64,000 nucleotides of DNA from the NCBI GenBank assembly GCA_009103225.1, contig RHPI01001715.1:655042-719041 (forward strand), given 5' to 3'. The position numbers were made by a program, and so were the translations under genes. Source of the DNA: Chlorokybus atmophyticus. Its lineage: Eukaryota > Streptophyta > Chlorokybophyceae > Chlorokybales > Chlorokybaceae. The notes beneath the pieces are model-generated. The model did no database searches. It saw nothing but the letters and a program-made list of their open reading frames with translations, and was not told the DNA's origin. Below, one piece after another: positions 36,511-55,880 of the stretch. Every line of letters begins with the position of its first letter. Position 1 is the first letter of the stretch.

Positions 36511-38239
36511 GCATGTGTAACAAGTGGGCTCCGACGAAAGCGGACGCTAGAGCTGCGCAGCTTGAGGAGGCCGCTGAGCATGCCGCTGGAGGTTGGGCCG
36601 ATGGTGGGCAGAACGGCGCGGCCGACAAGAGGCGTGCTCCAAAGGCTAGGCCTACGCAGCCTGCCCCTATAGCTACGCAGCTGGTGCCGCCGCTGAAGTC
36701 ACGTGCAAAGACTGGCTGAGCGTGACACTGTGATGGAGAAGCAGGGCGTGACCCTGGAAGACGCTGCACAGCCCGTTGTGAAGCTACCCAATGTGCCACG
36801 CCGTTGCTGTAGCAAAGGGGAGGCATTGTTATCTGAGGAGGAAGAGGAGGTGATGAAAAAAAGGCACAAGAACAAGGAGAACAAAAAGAAGAAAAAAAAG
36901 GTTTTCACACACAAAAAAAAACGCACGTCCTCATTGTCATCGACTTCGTTACGTCATCAAGCTAATTCTCAAATGATGACAGCTATAACGCTTTTGCCCA
37001 GCATACAACATGCATCAAGGAAACCGGCTTTACCAAGCGACTGTTCAGGAACACGGAGGCGTGTGCATTGTGGGAAGAGCATCGTTCGCGCAAGCTCTCG
37101 CCTGGCGTGCAAGCCGGCTTTAAAGCAATCGATCGCGCCCTTTTCACAGGTCCTCCAGTGTTACAGATGGTGGCATTTCTTTATCAGATAGTGCTCACGC
37201 ATGTGCACGATAGCCTGTACTTTGCAACAGCTTTTGCGTCGGGTGCGCGTGGTATTATGATGCCCGCATTCATGAATGCCCGCATCGCCCGCGACAAGGA
37301 AGACAAGATCATCTCCCGCCTCACCAAGCTCGCCAACACCTTCCAAGGCAAAGCTGCTAAGGAAAAGGCAAAGACGTCCGCTTCTCTGTAAGTTTACTTG
37401 TTGTTTGCAAGCTAATATTGTCAACTTGTCAACTGGTTAATTACCACATTCGTTGCAAGTGTTGGCACTATTGTAAGTGCACAGTAAGCACCGCAATGCG
37501 CAGCTGCTATATAATATGTGCAATGCACACAAGACACTGAAAGTGCACAATGTGCAATAATTAAGTTGCACAATGTGCGCATCACCTGTGCTTATGGCTG
37601 CACACAGTGTGCATGCAGTCCCTTATTAGTCATACAGCCGCACAATGTGCGCATGCATCGCGCATAGCGCCTACTCACAAGGCTGCACACAATGTGCATG
37701 CAGCCCTTTGTTGGTGCAGCTACAAGGTACGCATGTAGTGGTCATTGTTGGCAATGCTTAGCTTGTAAAACATAAGAGGGCAGAGTGCTTAGCCGTGCCT
37801 CTTATGGCTGCACACAATGTGCATGCAGCACTGCAGCATGGCATGCTTACAAGCCTCACGTGATATATGTGACACATCACGATTGTGTGCAGGCAGGCGC
37901 TCGGTCGCTGAAAAGGGAAATACCCAGTTCCAGCGTGGCCGCGGTGGTGGTGGCTACAGTCGCGGTGGTCGTGGTAGTTACGGTTGCGGAGGCGGCTATT
38001 ACGGTCAGCAAGCTGCACCCGCTCAGCAGGAAGCATACTATGTCCCCGTGCAAAAGCAGCCACACTTAGCATTACAGCAGCGAGTTGAGCCCAGTATAGC
38101 TGCTGAGTCGCTATATTGCAGTGGTAGTGCATGTCGAGAGGTGCCGGTGCTGGTGTATATCATGACACAATGCGCACGCGCGCATGTATGCATGTGTGCG
38201 CAACCGCGCATGTATGCTGGTTTAGATCATGTACCATAG
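36511..38239 (+). pseudogene. gag-like ORF1 region of the DIRS-like element
   Basis: Open segments in shifting frames: 36511-36719 (Ala/Lys-rich), 36703-36960 with an acidic run and a Lys-rich block (KENKKKKKKVF), then 37068-37391 (YFATAFASGARGIMMPAF, DKEDKIISRLTKLANTF). A Gly/Arg-rich segment (FQRGRGGGGYSRGGRGSYG) follows at ~37898. A GTAAGT donor after TCT CT (37388) and the acceptor GCAGGCAG before 37898 would join the last two in frame, so ~37389-37897 may be an intron. RGG boxes and basic runs suggest nucleic-acid binding, as expected of a gag-like product. Frameshifts indicate decay. Confidence 0.5.
37596..37829 (+). repeat. Three copies of a palindromic GGCTGCA...TGCAGCC motif
   Basis: A ~25-bp motif of the form GGCTGCACACAATGTGCATG plus CAGCC occurs at 37596-37620 (one end mismatched), 37681-37705 and 37806-37829. 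Each can fold through its GGCTGCA/TGCAGCC ends. Related TGCACAATGTGCGCAT words lie between them. Confidence 0.85.
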
Positions 38240-38979
38240 TGTATCATAAGTCCAGCTCTTCACTGTTGACAATGTCATGTGCATGATGCACAGCTGTATG
38301 TTGCGTAGCAGGTGCATTTCGTATCAGCTCACGCTGATACTGAATTCGGGCATGGTCTAATTGACTGGCATGTGTGCAGACATAGCACACCTATGACCGT
38401 TAGCTACTAGTGAGATTGGCGAGGATGACTGCATGCAGGCAGAGTGAGATCCTGTAATGCCAGCATTGGCAGTAGACCCTTTATCCCCATCAGAGGAGCA
38501 CACTTATGTGATGCCACTAGTGCAACACACTGCTGCGAGCAAACCCGCTGCACATCAAGAAGAAGACAATCGTTCCATATATGCGGAGTTGCCACAAGTG
38601 GCGAGTGCCTTTTCAGAATGTCCCACCTCTACAACTTAATGGGCAGAGCAGCTATGCATTGAAACTTTGCGGAGAACTTTATAGCAGCCTATTGCAGCAA
38701 CAGCTTGCAGCCTGGAGCACTTGCGTCCAATTAAATATGCAAGGCAAAAAGGCATTTGCGCTTGACTGGTTGCGTTATGGGTATCGGATTACAATGGGTA
38801 GGCACTCAAGTATCGCATCGACTCAAGCGAGAAGAAGCACATGCGCTGTTAAAGGCCGAAGGCTTCGTTGTTGACGATATTACAACTATCTTGTCACGCA
38901 ATTCTCCAACACTAGTGGTGAAAACTGCGAGTCCGCCTCTATACATTGCGATTACGTTGTCAATAAATTGGCGAATTTG

Positions 38980-40668
38980 GTGACAACAGCAGCAGCTCTT
39001 TGTCGTTGATGCGCATAGCGTGGTGGTGGTTATTAGCATAGGTGTGGTCCAGCAAGAAAAACGTTCAAGGCTCATTATGGATTTGAGGTATATCAACCAC
39101 TTTTTGCGTAACATCCTTTCACCTATGAGCGTTTACGAGATGTTTTATTGAACACGCACCATTTTCAAGCAAGTAATAGCGGATCAAAAGTCGGGTTATC
39201 GTCATGTGCCCATGAGGACAGCAAGCCTTACTTGGCTTTGCAATTTGTTGGAGTCACATATAGATGGAATGTGCTGCCATTCGGCCTGAATTAAGCATGC
39301 TGGTTGTTCACGAACAACTGTCTTCACGCCTTTACGGGCAAAGGGGTTTTTCGTGCCTTGCCTATATTGACGACATGCACTTTAGCCATTGCAATCGTTG
39401 GCATTTGTGCTAGCGCATTCGCCGCATGCTGCGCCTATTTACGACGCTTGGCATATATATTTTTGTGAAGAAAAGACAATTGTGGCCCTGAGTAAGTGGT
39501 GCAGTTCTTTGGTCTGCTCGTAGACACAGTAACCAGCCTTTGTTTCCAGTCCCTCAAGCAAGCTGGCCAAGCTTTTGCAGCTGATAAAAGAATTAGCAGA
39601 GGCTCTGATATTTACGAAACGTCACCTAGCACGCATTGCTGGCAAATTGATCGCGTTGAAGCTAGCATTTGCACCTGCAAGCATTTATGCTCGCTAGTTG
39701 ATGCGTCTGGCATTGGCCACACTGTCTCTCTGGCAGATGCATAGGACAATGTGATACGGGCGCCTTCAGACACTTTCGTGATTGGCCTGCTGCTGGCTTG
39801 CAGACATTCAATGGCAATGCTTGGTGAAAGCCGCCTGTACTGTTGAAGCTGCATGTGGATGCTTCTGGTACAATTGGATGGGGGGCGACAGGGCCTTGGC
39901 CTTGCATGGCAGGCAGCTTCAAGCCCAAGTATAGGTCTACCTTTGGCCGTAAAGGAGGCACTAGCTTATGTGCAAACGTATATTGAAGTGGCGCGCACGC
40001 ATGATCTCCAGCTTTATACAGTGCGCATCATTGGCAATCGTCAACTAGCAATTTAAACAAGATGTCTGCTTCTGAGCCTCACATGCTGCAGGCTTTACAT
40101 CAGCTGCGGTCTTTGTGCTGGGAGCGTGATATTGCACCAACATGTGTGTGGCGCTCGCGTGATGCGCTGCGCGATGCTGATGCATTGACCAAATTTATTG
40201 ATTGAGGGAATTGGGCCCTGACTCAAGATGCAATTGCACATGTACAGCAGCATGTTGGACACCCAACATTGGATTGTTTTGCAGCTGATTGGAACAGCCA
40301 AGCACCCGCTTATTTCAATTACATACACATGCCTGGCAGCTTGGGTAATGCTTTAACTACAAACCGGCTTAATTTCCACAGGCTGAAGAGGCGGCTTTGT
40401 TTTGTGTCACCCTTCATTAGCTCTCCTGCATGAAGCCATAGCGTTAGTGCAGTATTACCAGCTGCCAGCTGTGATGTTGGTGCCTGAATGGCACCCTGTT
40501 GTGTGGTGGCCAGTGTTCCGCAACTGTCAATTTACTTATGTTGAGAGATCAGGCTCACGGATTGAATGGTTTAAACGGGGTGCGCGAGTACCCCAAAACA
40601 GCATCAGCCCTGGACGCTATTCGTGCATTTGTGCTTTTGTGCAATGGGTAAGTGTACCTTTCGTGTAG
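38980..40668 (+). pseudogene. DIRS-type reverse transcriptase/RNase H, degenerate
   Basis: Fragments read in order across several frames: RSRLIMDLRYINHFLRNILS (39066-39120), ADQKSGYRHVPMRTA (39180-39227), AYIDDMHFS with the YIDD catalytic box (39361-39387), LKLHVDASGTIGWGATGPW (39846-39900, RNase H-like DASxxGWGA) and LALLHEAIALVQYYQLPAVM followed by PEWHPVVWWPVF (40420-40520). These blocks and their order are those of DIRS-group RT-RNase H proteins rather than gypsy or LINE. At least ten in-frame stops or frameshifts separate them, so no functional protein is made. Confidence 0.75.
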
Positions 40669-40824
40669 ATAACGGTGCATGATGGCGGAACTTCTCCATG
40701 TACCTTGAGCTTGTATTTCTTTTAGAATAACTCCAGCATGGAAGGCGCTCTGCGCGGCAGTATGCCTGAAAGAGTGCAACCCCAGGTGCGGCCTGTATGT
40801 GCCACACGCCTTGCAGCATCGCAC
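40555..40824 (-). pseudogene. Tyrosine recombinase C-terminal fragment, inverted relative to RT
   Basis: The open frame of ~89 residues contains GLHSFRHTAAQSAFHAGVIL with the HxxR box (HSFR) and a downstream Tyr in AIMHRYLHERY, the catalytic pattern of lambda-integrase-type recombinases in DIRS elements. The N-terminal catalytic Arg region is not found intact upstream (40825-41010), so it is truncated or frameshifted. It runs opposite to the RT and overlaps its C-terminal segment by about 110 bases. Confidence 0.72.
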
Positions 40825-41010
40825 AACATGGCATGCACAGTTGCTGGATATGCTATGTTCTTCTCACTGTAACCTTTTCTTGGCAATCGGCCGAAATAGA
40901 GTACCAGCGGTGATGGCGAAGCAGCTTTCACAACAGTAGGTTGGATAGGCATGTAGCACTTCAAAGGACCTCCACAAGCAGACCATTGCTGCGCACTTGT
41001 ATCGTAACAG

Positions 41011-41640
41011 TCAAGGCCAAATTTCGTGATTTTCATGGCCATTTTAGGCCTTATTTGTGAGGTATCGTGTTTTTCATGACTTGTGGCGGATATCGGCGAG
41101 TTGCGAGTCTGCCGCAGATATCGTCCAGCCCAGGGCCAGTCTCGAAGACGCCAGGAAACGGAGGGCCAGTCGAAAAGAGCTCGACCAGATTTTTGGAAGG
41201 GCTTGGCGCCAAGTAGTAAAACTTGACCATATAAGCAGCAAATGAGCATCTTTGGTGCGTCGGAAAAGTGTAGAAGTGTACTACAAGATTTTGCAAGAAT
41301 ATTTTAGCTTCTAGTTCCGTCTAGCGCTGGAATCATCTAGACAGTAGCATGTACTGACTGGTAGGTAAAAAAGTGACATTCTACAATTTGCAATACAACC
41401 TTTAGCTCCCTAGTTTTTTGTGTGCAAGCCTGGTGGTGGTTAGCAGGGGTTGCTAGCGTGTGTCCACTGGTGTGTGCTTGCTTGTATGACGATCCAAGGC
41501 GCTAAACGAGTCGGTGTGTAGCTTGGAGCGCATGCGCATGCGTACGCGAGTGGCGGGGCGCGCATGTGTGCTTGGCAGAGGGGGCAAGATGCCGGTGTGA
41601 ATACCGTGTCTTTGTGAGAGGGTTGTTGATTGGACCAACT
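41011..41640 (+). repeat. ~620-bp interspersed repeat, copy A
   Basis: From GTCAAGGCCAAATTTCGTGA to GAGAGGGTTGTTGAT this sequence matches the reverse complement of about 60424-61044 at roughly 90% by eye, with small indels. It has no coding potential of note. It abuts the DIRS-like recombinase and could be that element's terminal sequence or a separate non-autonomous element. Confidence 0.88.
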
Positions 41641-41706
41641 CACAGATGACAAGGTACGAGCACCGTCACATGTATGGTTCATACAATAACAGAGTACAGT
41701 GGCTGT

Positions 41707-41980
41707 GCTCTGGCGCGACTATGCACTTTGTGTGTACCTGTGGTGCACATGGCAATGGGGTGGTGAAGGGGCGCGTTTACGGATGCATGAGATACAAGCG
41801 GCAGGATCCGGGCTGTCGGCGACTGTATCCACTGTTGCCAGGAACCTGGATACAGTGGATACAGTGGCCGTCAGCCCGGATGCTGCCGCTTGTATCTCAT
41901 GCATCTGTAAACGCGCTCCTTCACCACCCCGTTGCCATGTGCACCACAAGTACACGCAAAGTGCATAGTTGAGCCAGAGC
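41707..41980. repeat. 274-nt near-perfect inverted repeat (long hairpin)
   Basis: Two 137-bp arms are centred at 41843/41844 (core CCAGGAACCTGG). Left starts GCTCTGGCGCGACTATGCAC and the right arm's reverse complement starts GCTCTGGCTCAACTATGCAC. About 13 differences by eye; several would be G:U pairs in RNA. Both strands therefore translate to similar peptides, which makes open frames here artefacts of symmetry. Confidence 0.95.
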
Positions 41981-42992
41981 GCAACCTTGTCACATGTGAT
42001 TATCAATGGCTGAGGTAGGGTACACAGCTGCTGGAAGCACTGGATCAGCATGCGCAGGTCATCAATTGCCAATGACACAGCAGAAATAGGTTGAACGCCT
42101 TGCCGAGCGGCAATCTTGACATACCCTTGACGGAACTCGCGCACGTCTACAGACAAAAGCGAGTTTTCAGTAGACGTGTTGCTGTCCCGGGATGATGCGT
42201 TCTAGCAATCTGAACGAGCATGTGAGATGTGAGATCACACTGTCAAGTGACATGCTAGCGATCATGCAATGGCCATGGCGGTCGACCCTGAGAGCTTTGC
42301 CAATGTGTGTGTCGGTACAATGCTAAGCAAAGTAGCTTGTGATGGCAGCGGTAATGTTGAGCTCTGGATGTTGCAGGTAGTTGGTAAACTCTTGCCAACG
42401 CGATCGCGTTGATAGCGGGTGTCATTAGATACAGCTGCGCAGCTGATGCGCTCCATTTCCAGCAGCGTTGACATCACTCGCTCGTGCAGAATGCAGCTAA
42501 TTACTTGTTGAGGACGAGCTGTTGCGCATGTCGCGCGTTGAGCGTTAATGTTGCATACGTATTGATATTGTTGTGCGTTGAGCAAAGTGTTGCAAGCACT
42601 GTGCAAAGTCCATTTGCAAAGGGATCAACCACGGTCAGACAACATAACACAAACATTGTGATTTTGCAACTTTGGCAATGCAGTGCAGGCTCCACATCTG
42701 CAACTCTTCCCTACCAACATATGCTTGAGAGGGTGAGGTAAAATGTTCACTGCATTCACAGTTGTTCATCGTGTAAACCATAGTCATAACGATGAATGTG
42801 TTGCATTGCATGGCTTAGGTATTCTTGCCAAAGTTGGACTGTAGGTAGAATTATTGTTTGTGACAAAAGGATGTACATCGTTCATCGTGTGCAAAGTAGT
42901 ATAATGGGCGTCGCAGGCCCAGACGTCCCGTTCAGCCTGGCGACATAATCAAGATTACCGGTAGGTTGCTGTAAGGTGCACGCGGACCAATC
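41981..42992. other. Intergenic region upstream of unknown gene
   Basis: About 1 kb after the hairpin with only short frames and no recognised motif. Confidence 0.45.
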
Positions 42993-45900
42993 ATGCAAAT
43001 TGAACCGCAGGCACTTTCACCTATTGTTATACGCACAAGGCAGCTTGCAACATGCCACTCCTATAACCAGCTACCGACATGCACCAGGTCCAGTGCTGCT
43101 GGCTGGTTGCCGGTGGAGGAGGCGGCGAACGAGGCGGCGACCAACCGGCTGTCGGGGTCGGGGTCGGGGTCATCCCCTGCGGGAATGCGACGGGTTACGC
43201 CCTGCTCAGCGAGCAGCGAACGGCTGGTGAGCGTGTCGCTTGAAGCGCCAAACGCGGCTTAGCACAGCCCCTTTCATCTGCCACGGTTGCTTGGGGCTGC
43301 GTAGCATTGCCGTAGAGAGGAAAGCGGAGCTAGAAAACAACATATCTGTCTGTATCATGCTCGGCTGCTGCTGTCTATTCCTTGCATGGTGCTTGCACCG
43401 GCACAGCACGCGTGGTCATGTGATGTGACATTACCGCAAGGCTGTCACATCACACACACAGAACGCACGTCCACCCGACGCGCATGGGCAGCTGGAATAC
43501 CCTCGGGCATTGGTCTTATCATGCGCAGTGTGCATGCAAAGCTGTCAGTTGGTTGGCACTTGCGGTGCTCTCGGGCGGTGGTGGTGCACGCTTGTAGGCG
43601 TGCACACTCGTAGGCGGCACCTCGGGCTATCGTTGTTGTGTCGGACAGCCAGGCTTTGGGCAGAAGCCACTTAGAAGTTGTGTGGTTAGTGCGCCTGTGT
43701 GTTTTAGTAATTGTGCTGTTTCCGTCCGGCTTGCGAGTTGCAGCATAGCAAGCAATGGGCGTTACTCAGCGATGGTAAGCACTCTGGACGTCCTAACCAT
43801 GCAGCCACGTTTTGTTGTCTTTGCCTGTGCCTGTGTAAACAACAGTCCTGCTGCCTGGTGCGATTTCTGCATTGCAACATCAGCGATGGCTTTCCTGTGG
43901 AACAATGACACATGCACTTTGTGACCCGCCAGCCTGACTGTGTCTTGCCTTAAGGCTTTGGTCTTGATGAACTGTGCTCAAACGTTGCGGGTGCTGGCAG
44001 GCTGAAGCCCAAGGCTTCCCACTGGCAGCCTGCTGTACAGCTGTCGCTGCTGCTTCAGCTGCTTCTGCTGACGGTGTCCAGCCATCCATATTGCGCTGCC
44101 GCCGCTGCAACGCCAAGGCGCCTGCTGCTCCAGCAACTGGCTGCAGATGTGCCACAGGCGACGGCTTCTGCGGCTGAAGCGCAGGCTTGCAAGCGGATTG
44201 ATCCTGATGGAGACTATTCCATCTGGGAGTCCCCCAGCTATGCAAACTGGAGTAGGTGAGGGTGTACTATGCTTGCATGTAGCTTGATTCTTTCCATGGC
44301 AGGGGTGTGGTTACTGCCGTGTCCATTCTGGCAGTTCAATCCTGTCAGACGCGCTCATAAAGTCCTGCGCTGATCCCGGTCGCTCTGCTCAGTCGTGCAG
44401 AGAGGTCGCGTGTACATGTGCACCATGCCAGCAGGGTGCTCTCATACTATTGAGTGTGTGTGCATGAATGCATGGGCGCTGTCTTGTGTCACTGATCTCT
44501 CATGGAAGTGCGGTGGCATCACTCGTTGTGGCGTTGAATGAGTATGCTGGTTTGCATTTATCAGGAGGCTGCCTCATGGAGAAGGTGCAGAGGCCCATCC
44601 TGAGCAGTGGAGAAGGCATATGTATTGTGGAACAGGAATGTGGAATGCCCGTGGCACGGACACTCCAGGTCAGTAGACCTCAGCACCCTGCTTGTCTGCA
44701 ATAATAATAAGAACATAGTCCATGTCAGTTGAAGTTGGTCGTAGTTGATATACTGACGTGCAGTTGGTCGCAGGCTTCATTCGCGCTATGCTCGGAGATG
44801 TTTTGTCTTATTTTGAGACCCCTGTCATGACTGCTGTTCGCTTGATTCTTCTGGTGAGCATTACATCACTATCCTAGAAAGTTTACCTGTCTCTGCCAGT
44901 GCTAAAGCGCATAGCGGCGCGCGCTTCGCGGGCTTTGTGTACAGCATTTCCCTAACAACAACTGTTGTCTAGAACCAAAGTGACCAAATCAGCAAGTATG
45001 TGTACCCGTCTGAGGAAGATAAGCAATGGAAAGGCGAGAAGAACTACGATCGCTTCATTCAGTGGCGCGTCCCCACTTTGCAGGAAAAGGTCTGTATACA
45101 TCAGTCATGTTTGGCAGGTAACCGTGGTTGCTGTGGCTTAAAAGCAGTGCTTGTGCATTCTCCTCAGTCGTTTTCTCTTTGCAGGTGAAACCGGTGCCAG
45201 GCTTGAGTGAGGCAGCAGCCATGTGCCGTGCGCGTGTGTACATGGACACGCGATTTCTTGCGGTCTCTCGCGGTCACGATGGCGAACTCCAAGCATCATT
45301 GTGGGAAGGGTCACTGGATGAAGGGCATGACACGGTGCGTTTATGTGCCTGCGTGATGGAGTGCTACTTAGTGCACAAGTTGTCAATAGCCAGGGATACG
45401 CAATGCGCTTTAAGCCGCAACCGCCTGTCGCATCGCCCAAGTACACTATAGCAGGACTTGAGCTGTGGTCTACTTGCTAGTGCCCCTCAACTTGTGCTAT
45501 TTGCAGCTGTACACAACAGTCTGGCAACAGGCCACCATTGGTCCCAACCCGTATGGGCCAAACTCAGCGACTTTCTTCCCGGACGTTGACCACCGCGGCA
45601 TTAATGTGGTGCGTTGAACATGTTTGCAACACCATCACCATTTGACACCATTTAAATGCTTGCCTGGCAACGCGGGTTTGTGTCCGGTTGAAACTGCTTG
45701 TTCAAACATAGTATTGAAAACAAACTACTGTACGTCTTGTGTGCGTCGTCTCCAGGAGCAATGGGCAGATCAGTTTCGCAATATGAAGGGTGAGAACTCG
45801 TGCTCCGACCTGGGCGAAGTCCTCACTCCAGGGTACCTTGAGAGCAGCATGGTGTCGTCGTATGAGCTTCGCGACAAAAGGTTCCGCATCTACCCAGACA

Positions 45901-47101
45901 AGTTCTTCTGGCAGCCGCATGTGCTGCCCGTCGCAATACAGGCTGGTTTCTACAAGGTAAGGTTCCAGTTGTCACCACAGTGGCCACAGATCAGCCTCAC
46001 CTGTGCTTGTGTTTGCATGCAACCTTCCCACAGAACATCTCTGCAAGAGTCTGCTGCATCATAATGGGACCTTCATTACGCATCAGTGTCTGCCAACATG
46101 CATGGAGGGACAGGCACTTATGGGGGAGCTGACAGTGCTGCTTGCAGGTGTGGGAGCGCTATACTGGGTTGGCGAATGCACTGCTCGTGGATGGAACAGC
46201 AGATGCACAGAACCCCACCTTCTGCGTGGAACCCGATGCAAGTGGACGGCTGATGGTTTGCGACTTTATCCGCATGACTGGCTGTGGCGAAGTCGTGCCT
46301 GATGCACCTCCTCATCACGCGATCCTCAGCGATAAACCTGCCAATGTAATGCAATCCACATGTCTAACAGCTCGCAGTAGAATCTCATGCTTCCGACCTA
46401 TGTTGCTGTCAGGTCTGTTGCACCTAGTTGATGACTACCCTCATGGTTTTGTTGGTTTCAAATCTGTTTGCTGCAGGTGGTTGGCATAGTACTCGCAACT
46501 CCTATGGAAACAGGAGATGCTGCATCAGACGCCATTGCAAAGGTGCGATGGTGCGCTGCAGCGGAACTCCTGCGCGGTCACGCACCAACAGACAAGCTGC
46601 CTGACGGTTATGTCATCCCGCCAGCTGCTGAGGAAGCCGTGCACAACGCTGTCTACATGGACAAGACCTTGAAGGCGCAGCTGCTCCGGGTCGGCGAAAC
46701 TGGCTGGGCAGATGCCAGCATATGCCAAAGGGTAAGCTCATCCTGTCCCGCTGCTCACTCCATCACACGTTGCAACAAACAAGTTGACCATACTGACTTG
46801 GTTGCGCATGCACGCACACACGCATGTGAGCATTGGCTTGATCATCTGTGTTGGACTGGGATAAGTCAGGGATGATTGCGCCTTCGTGATTGTGCCGTAT
46901 CAGCGGTTTCTGAACAAGGTGATTTTCTAAGTGATGACGCTTCCTTCCTTCCCACAGGTCCTGCAGGAGTTTCACGCCAAGCAGCTGCCGAAAGCAGCGC
47001 TCCTACCCATGTCCGCATTCAGCCAGACGCTGGATGCTGCTGCTCTTCAGGGCGCACACACCAGCTTGCAGCAGATTGTAGGAAGCGCTGTGGCGCATTG
47101 A
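42993..47101 (+). CDS. Unrecognised protein of about 640 residues
   Basis: Twelve exons join in frame: 42993-43226, 43744-43774, 43955-44251, 44565-44668, 44764-44853, 44973-45089, 45185-45334, 45507-45608, 45756-45956, 46148-46345, 46477-46731 and 46958-47101. Exons 4-12 chain cleanly with good GT-AG sites and well-mixed composition (SIWESPSYANW, KYVYPSEEDKQWKGEKNYDR, TIGPNPYGPNSATFFPDVDH, RIYPDKFFWQPHVLPVAIQA, YTGLANALLVDGTADAQNPT, LMVCDFIRMTGCGEVVPDAP). The first ~170 residues are Ala/Ser/Leu-rich, could include a targeting region, and the start is uncertain. I do not recognise the family. There is no obvious membrane segment in the conserved half apart from a mildly hydrophobic stretch in exon 5 (LVAGFIRAMLGDVLSYF). 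The gene model is probable; the function is unknown. Confidence 0.7.
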
Positions 47102-48394
47102 TCTTGAAGGTGGATCGCGGAAGGCCGAAACAAGGGGTACATGTTGGTGAACCTTTGTACAGACAACATTCTAGGAGACGTGTCGCTGGTCATTGTTTGG
47201 TTGATCCTCAGCTCTTGAGTTAGTCTTGGCTGATCACAGCCGTCCATCATGGTTGTGTTTATCTGTGTAGTTGCACGTGTTCAGCGTACTGGGTGCTAAT
47301 TGTTGATGGTTGTAGAGTACTGACTGTTTTGCTCATCAAGGTCAGTTCAGTAGCACATGGGATTCTACCTTTTATCAAGCCACCACAGTGTGATTATGTA
47401 CCCGTGGTGAGTTGTGGGAAACGGAAATTGTAGGATGGGGCTGCTTGCATTTGATCAAGACAGTTGGTATGCATTGCTGTGCATGCACCATCATTTCGTG
47501 GAGGCAACACTTATTTGTATGGTGAAACTTACTCTGCATGTGAACAGAGATAAGCCACTGCTCCCGTATCGTACGCAGGCAGCCACACAGGCAAGCATGC
47601 AAACAAAAGCCAGCATTGCGAGGTTGGCAAGCAACAATCCAATGCAGGCCTGCCTAGTTGCGTGCTCTTTGAAGCAACGAGAGGAGGATTGTCTGGGTGG
47701 GAGTGGTTGAACTACCCGAGTACAGAGGTAAGTTTGGCAGAACGTTGCATGCAGTGCAGTGGGCATGGCAGTAACACCGCCAGTAGCCCATGCAATGGTG
47801 ATGGTGTAAAGTTCAGCGGGCCTGCCACGGAATAGTGCAAAGCCGCCATTGTGACAGTGGCAAAGTGGTCTTGAGTAAGAGCAGTGCAGGCCAGTGCCAT
47901 CATCATCTTCAATGCCACTGCAGGGGGTAACATATGACCAAGACCACAAGCGTCATACGTGCACAAGTGCTCCAATTGCGGCTTTGTTACAATGAATTTG
48001 TGCCACTACGCTCGCTTCCCATGCAGTTTGTGTCGCAACCACTACAGATATGTTGCTCACTTTGGTTTGCTGCGCTGACTGCAGCAAAGGAGTAGCGTCA
48101 GATATGGCAGATGCACAAGCTCTTGAACCTCATCACCATTCACATAGCATGACCGACTGTGACCAACAGGGCTGTACATCTAGTTGCTTTCTTCACACGG
48201 TCACACGCAGTTCATTTATGGAAACCCCGTAAACTCCACCAAAGAACAGATGGTTAACTCAGACTCAACACTGTGATGCCCGCAAGTGTGTATCATTCAG
48301 CTGACCAAAATCGGTGCCGCAACTAAACTTGCACGCACTACCCCTTGCTAATCACGCATCTCTATAACAAACAACCACTCACACCAGTCCATAT
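47102..48394. other. Intergenic region between convergent genes
   Basis: About 1.3 kb between the stop codons of the unrecognised gene and HEMB; only short frames without domains. Confidence 0.5.

Positions 48395-55880
<7,486 letters not shown>

Larger units (their letters stand above)
36511..41000 (+). mobile_element. Decayed DIRS/kangaroo-like tyrosine-recombinase retrotransposon
   Basis: In order on the plus strand are a gag-like basic/Gly-rich region, a DIRS-type reverse transcriptase, RNase H and the typical C-terminal segment. A tyrosine recombinase follows on the opposite strand, tail-to-tail with a short overlap. DIRS elements encode RT/RNase H plus a tyrosine recombinase instead of an integrase. 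I recall that kangaroo of Volvox carries its recombinase gene inverted, which fits this layout. The RT frame has many stops and shifts, so this copy is inactive. Boundaries are approximate; the right edge may extend into the 41011-41640 repeat. Split direct repeats could not be identified. Confidence 0.72.

Noticed and set aside
41699-42156. Two overlapping open frames on opposite strands with similar peptides
   Set aside because: The similarity is a consequence of the inverted repeat, not evidence of coding.
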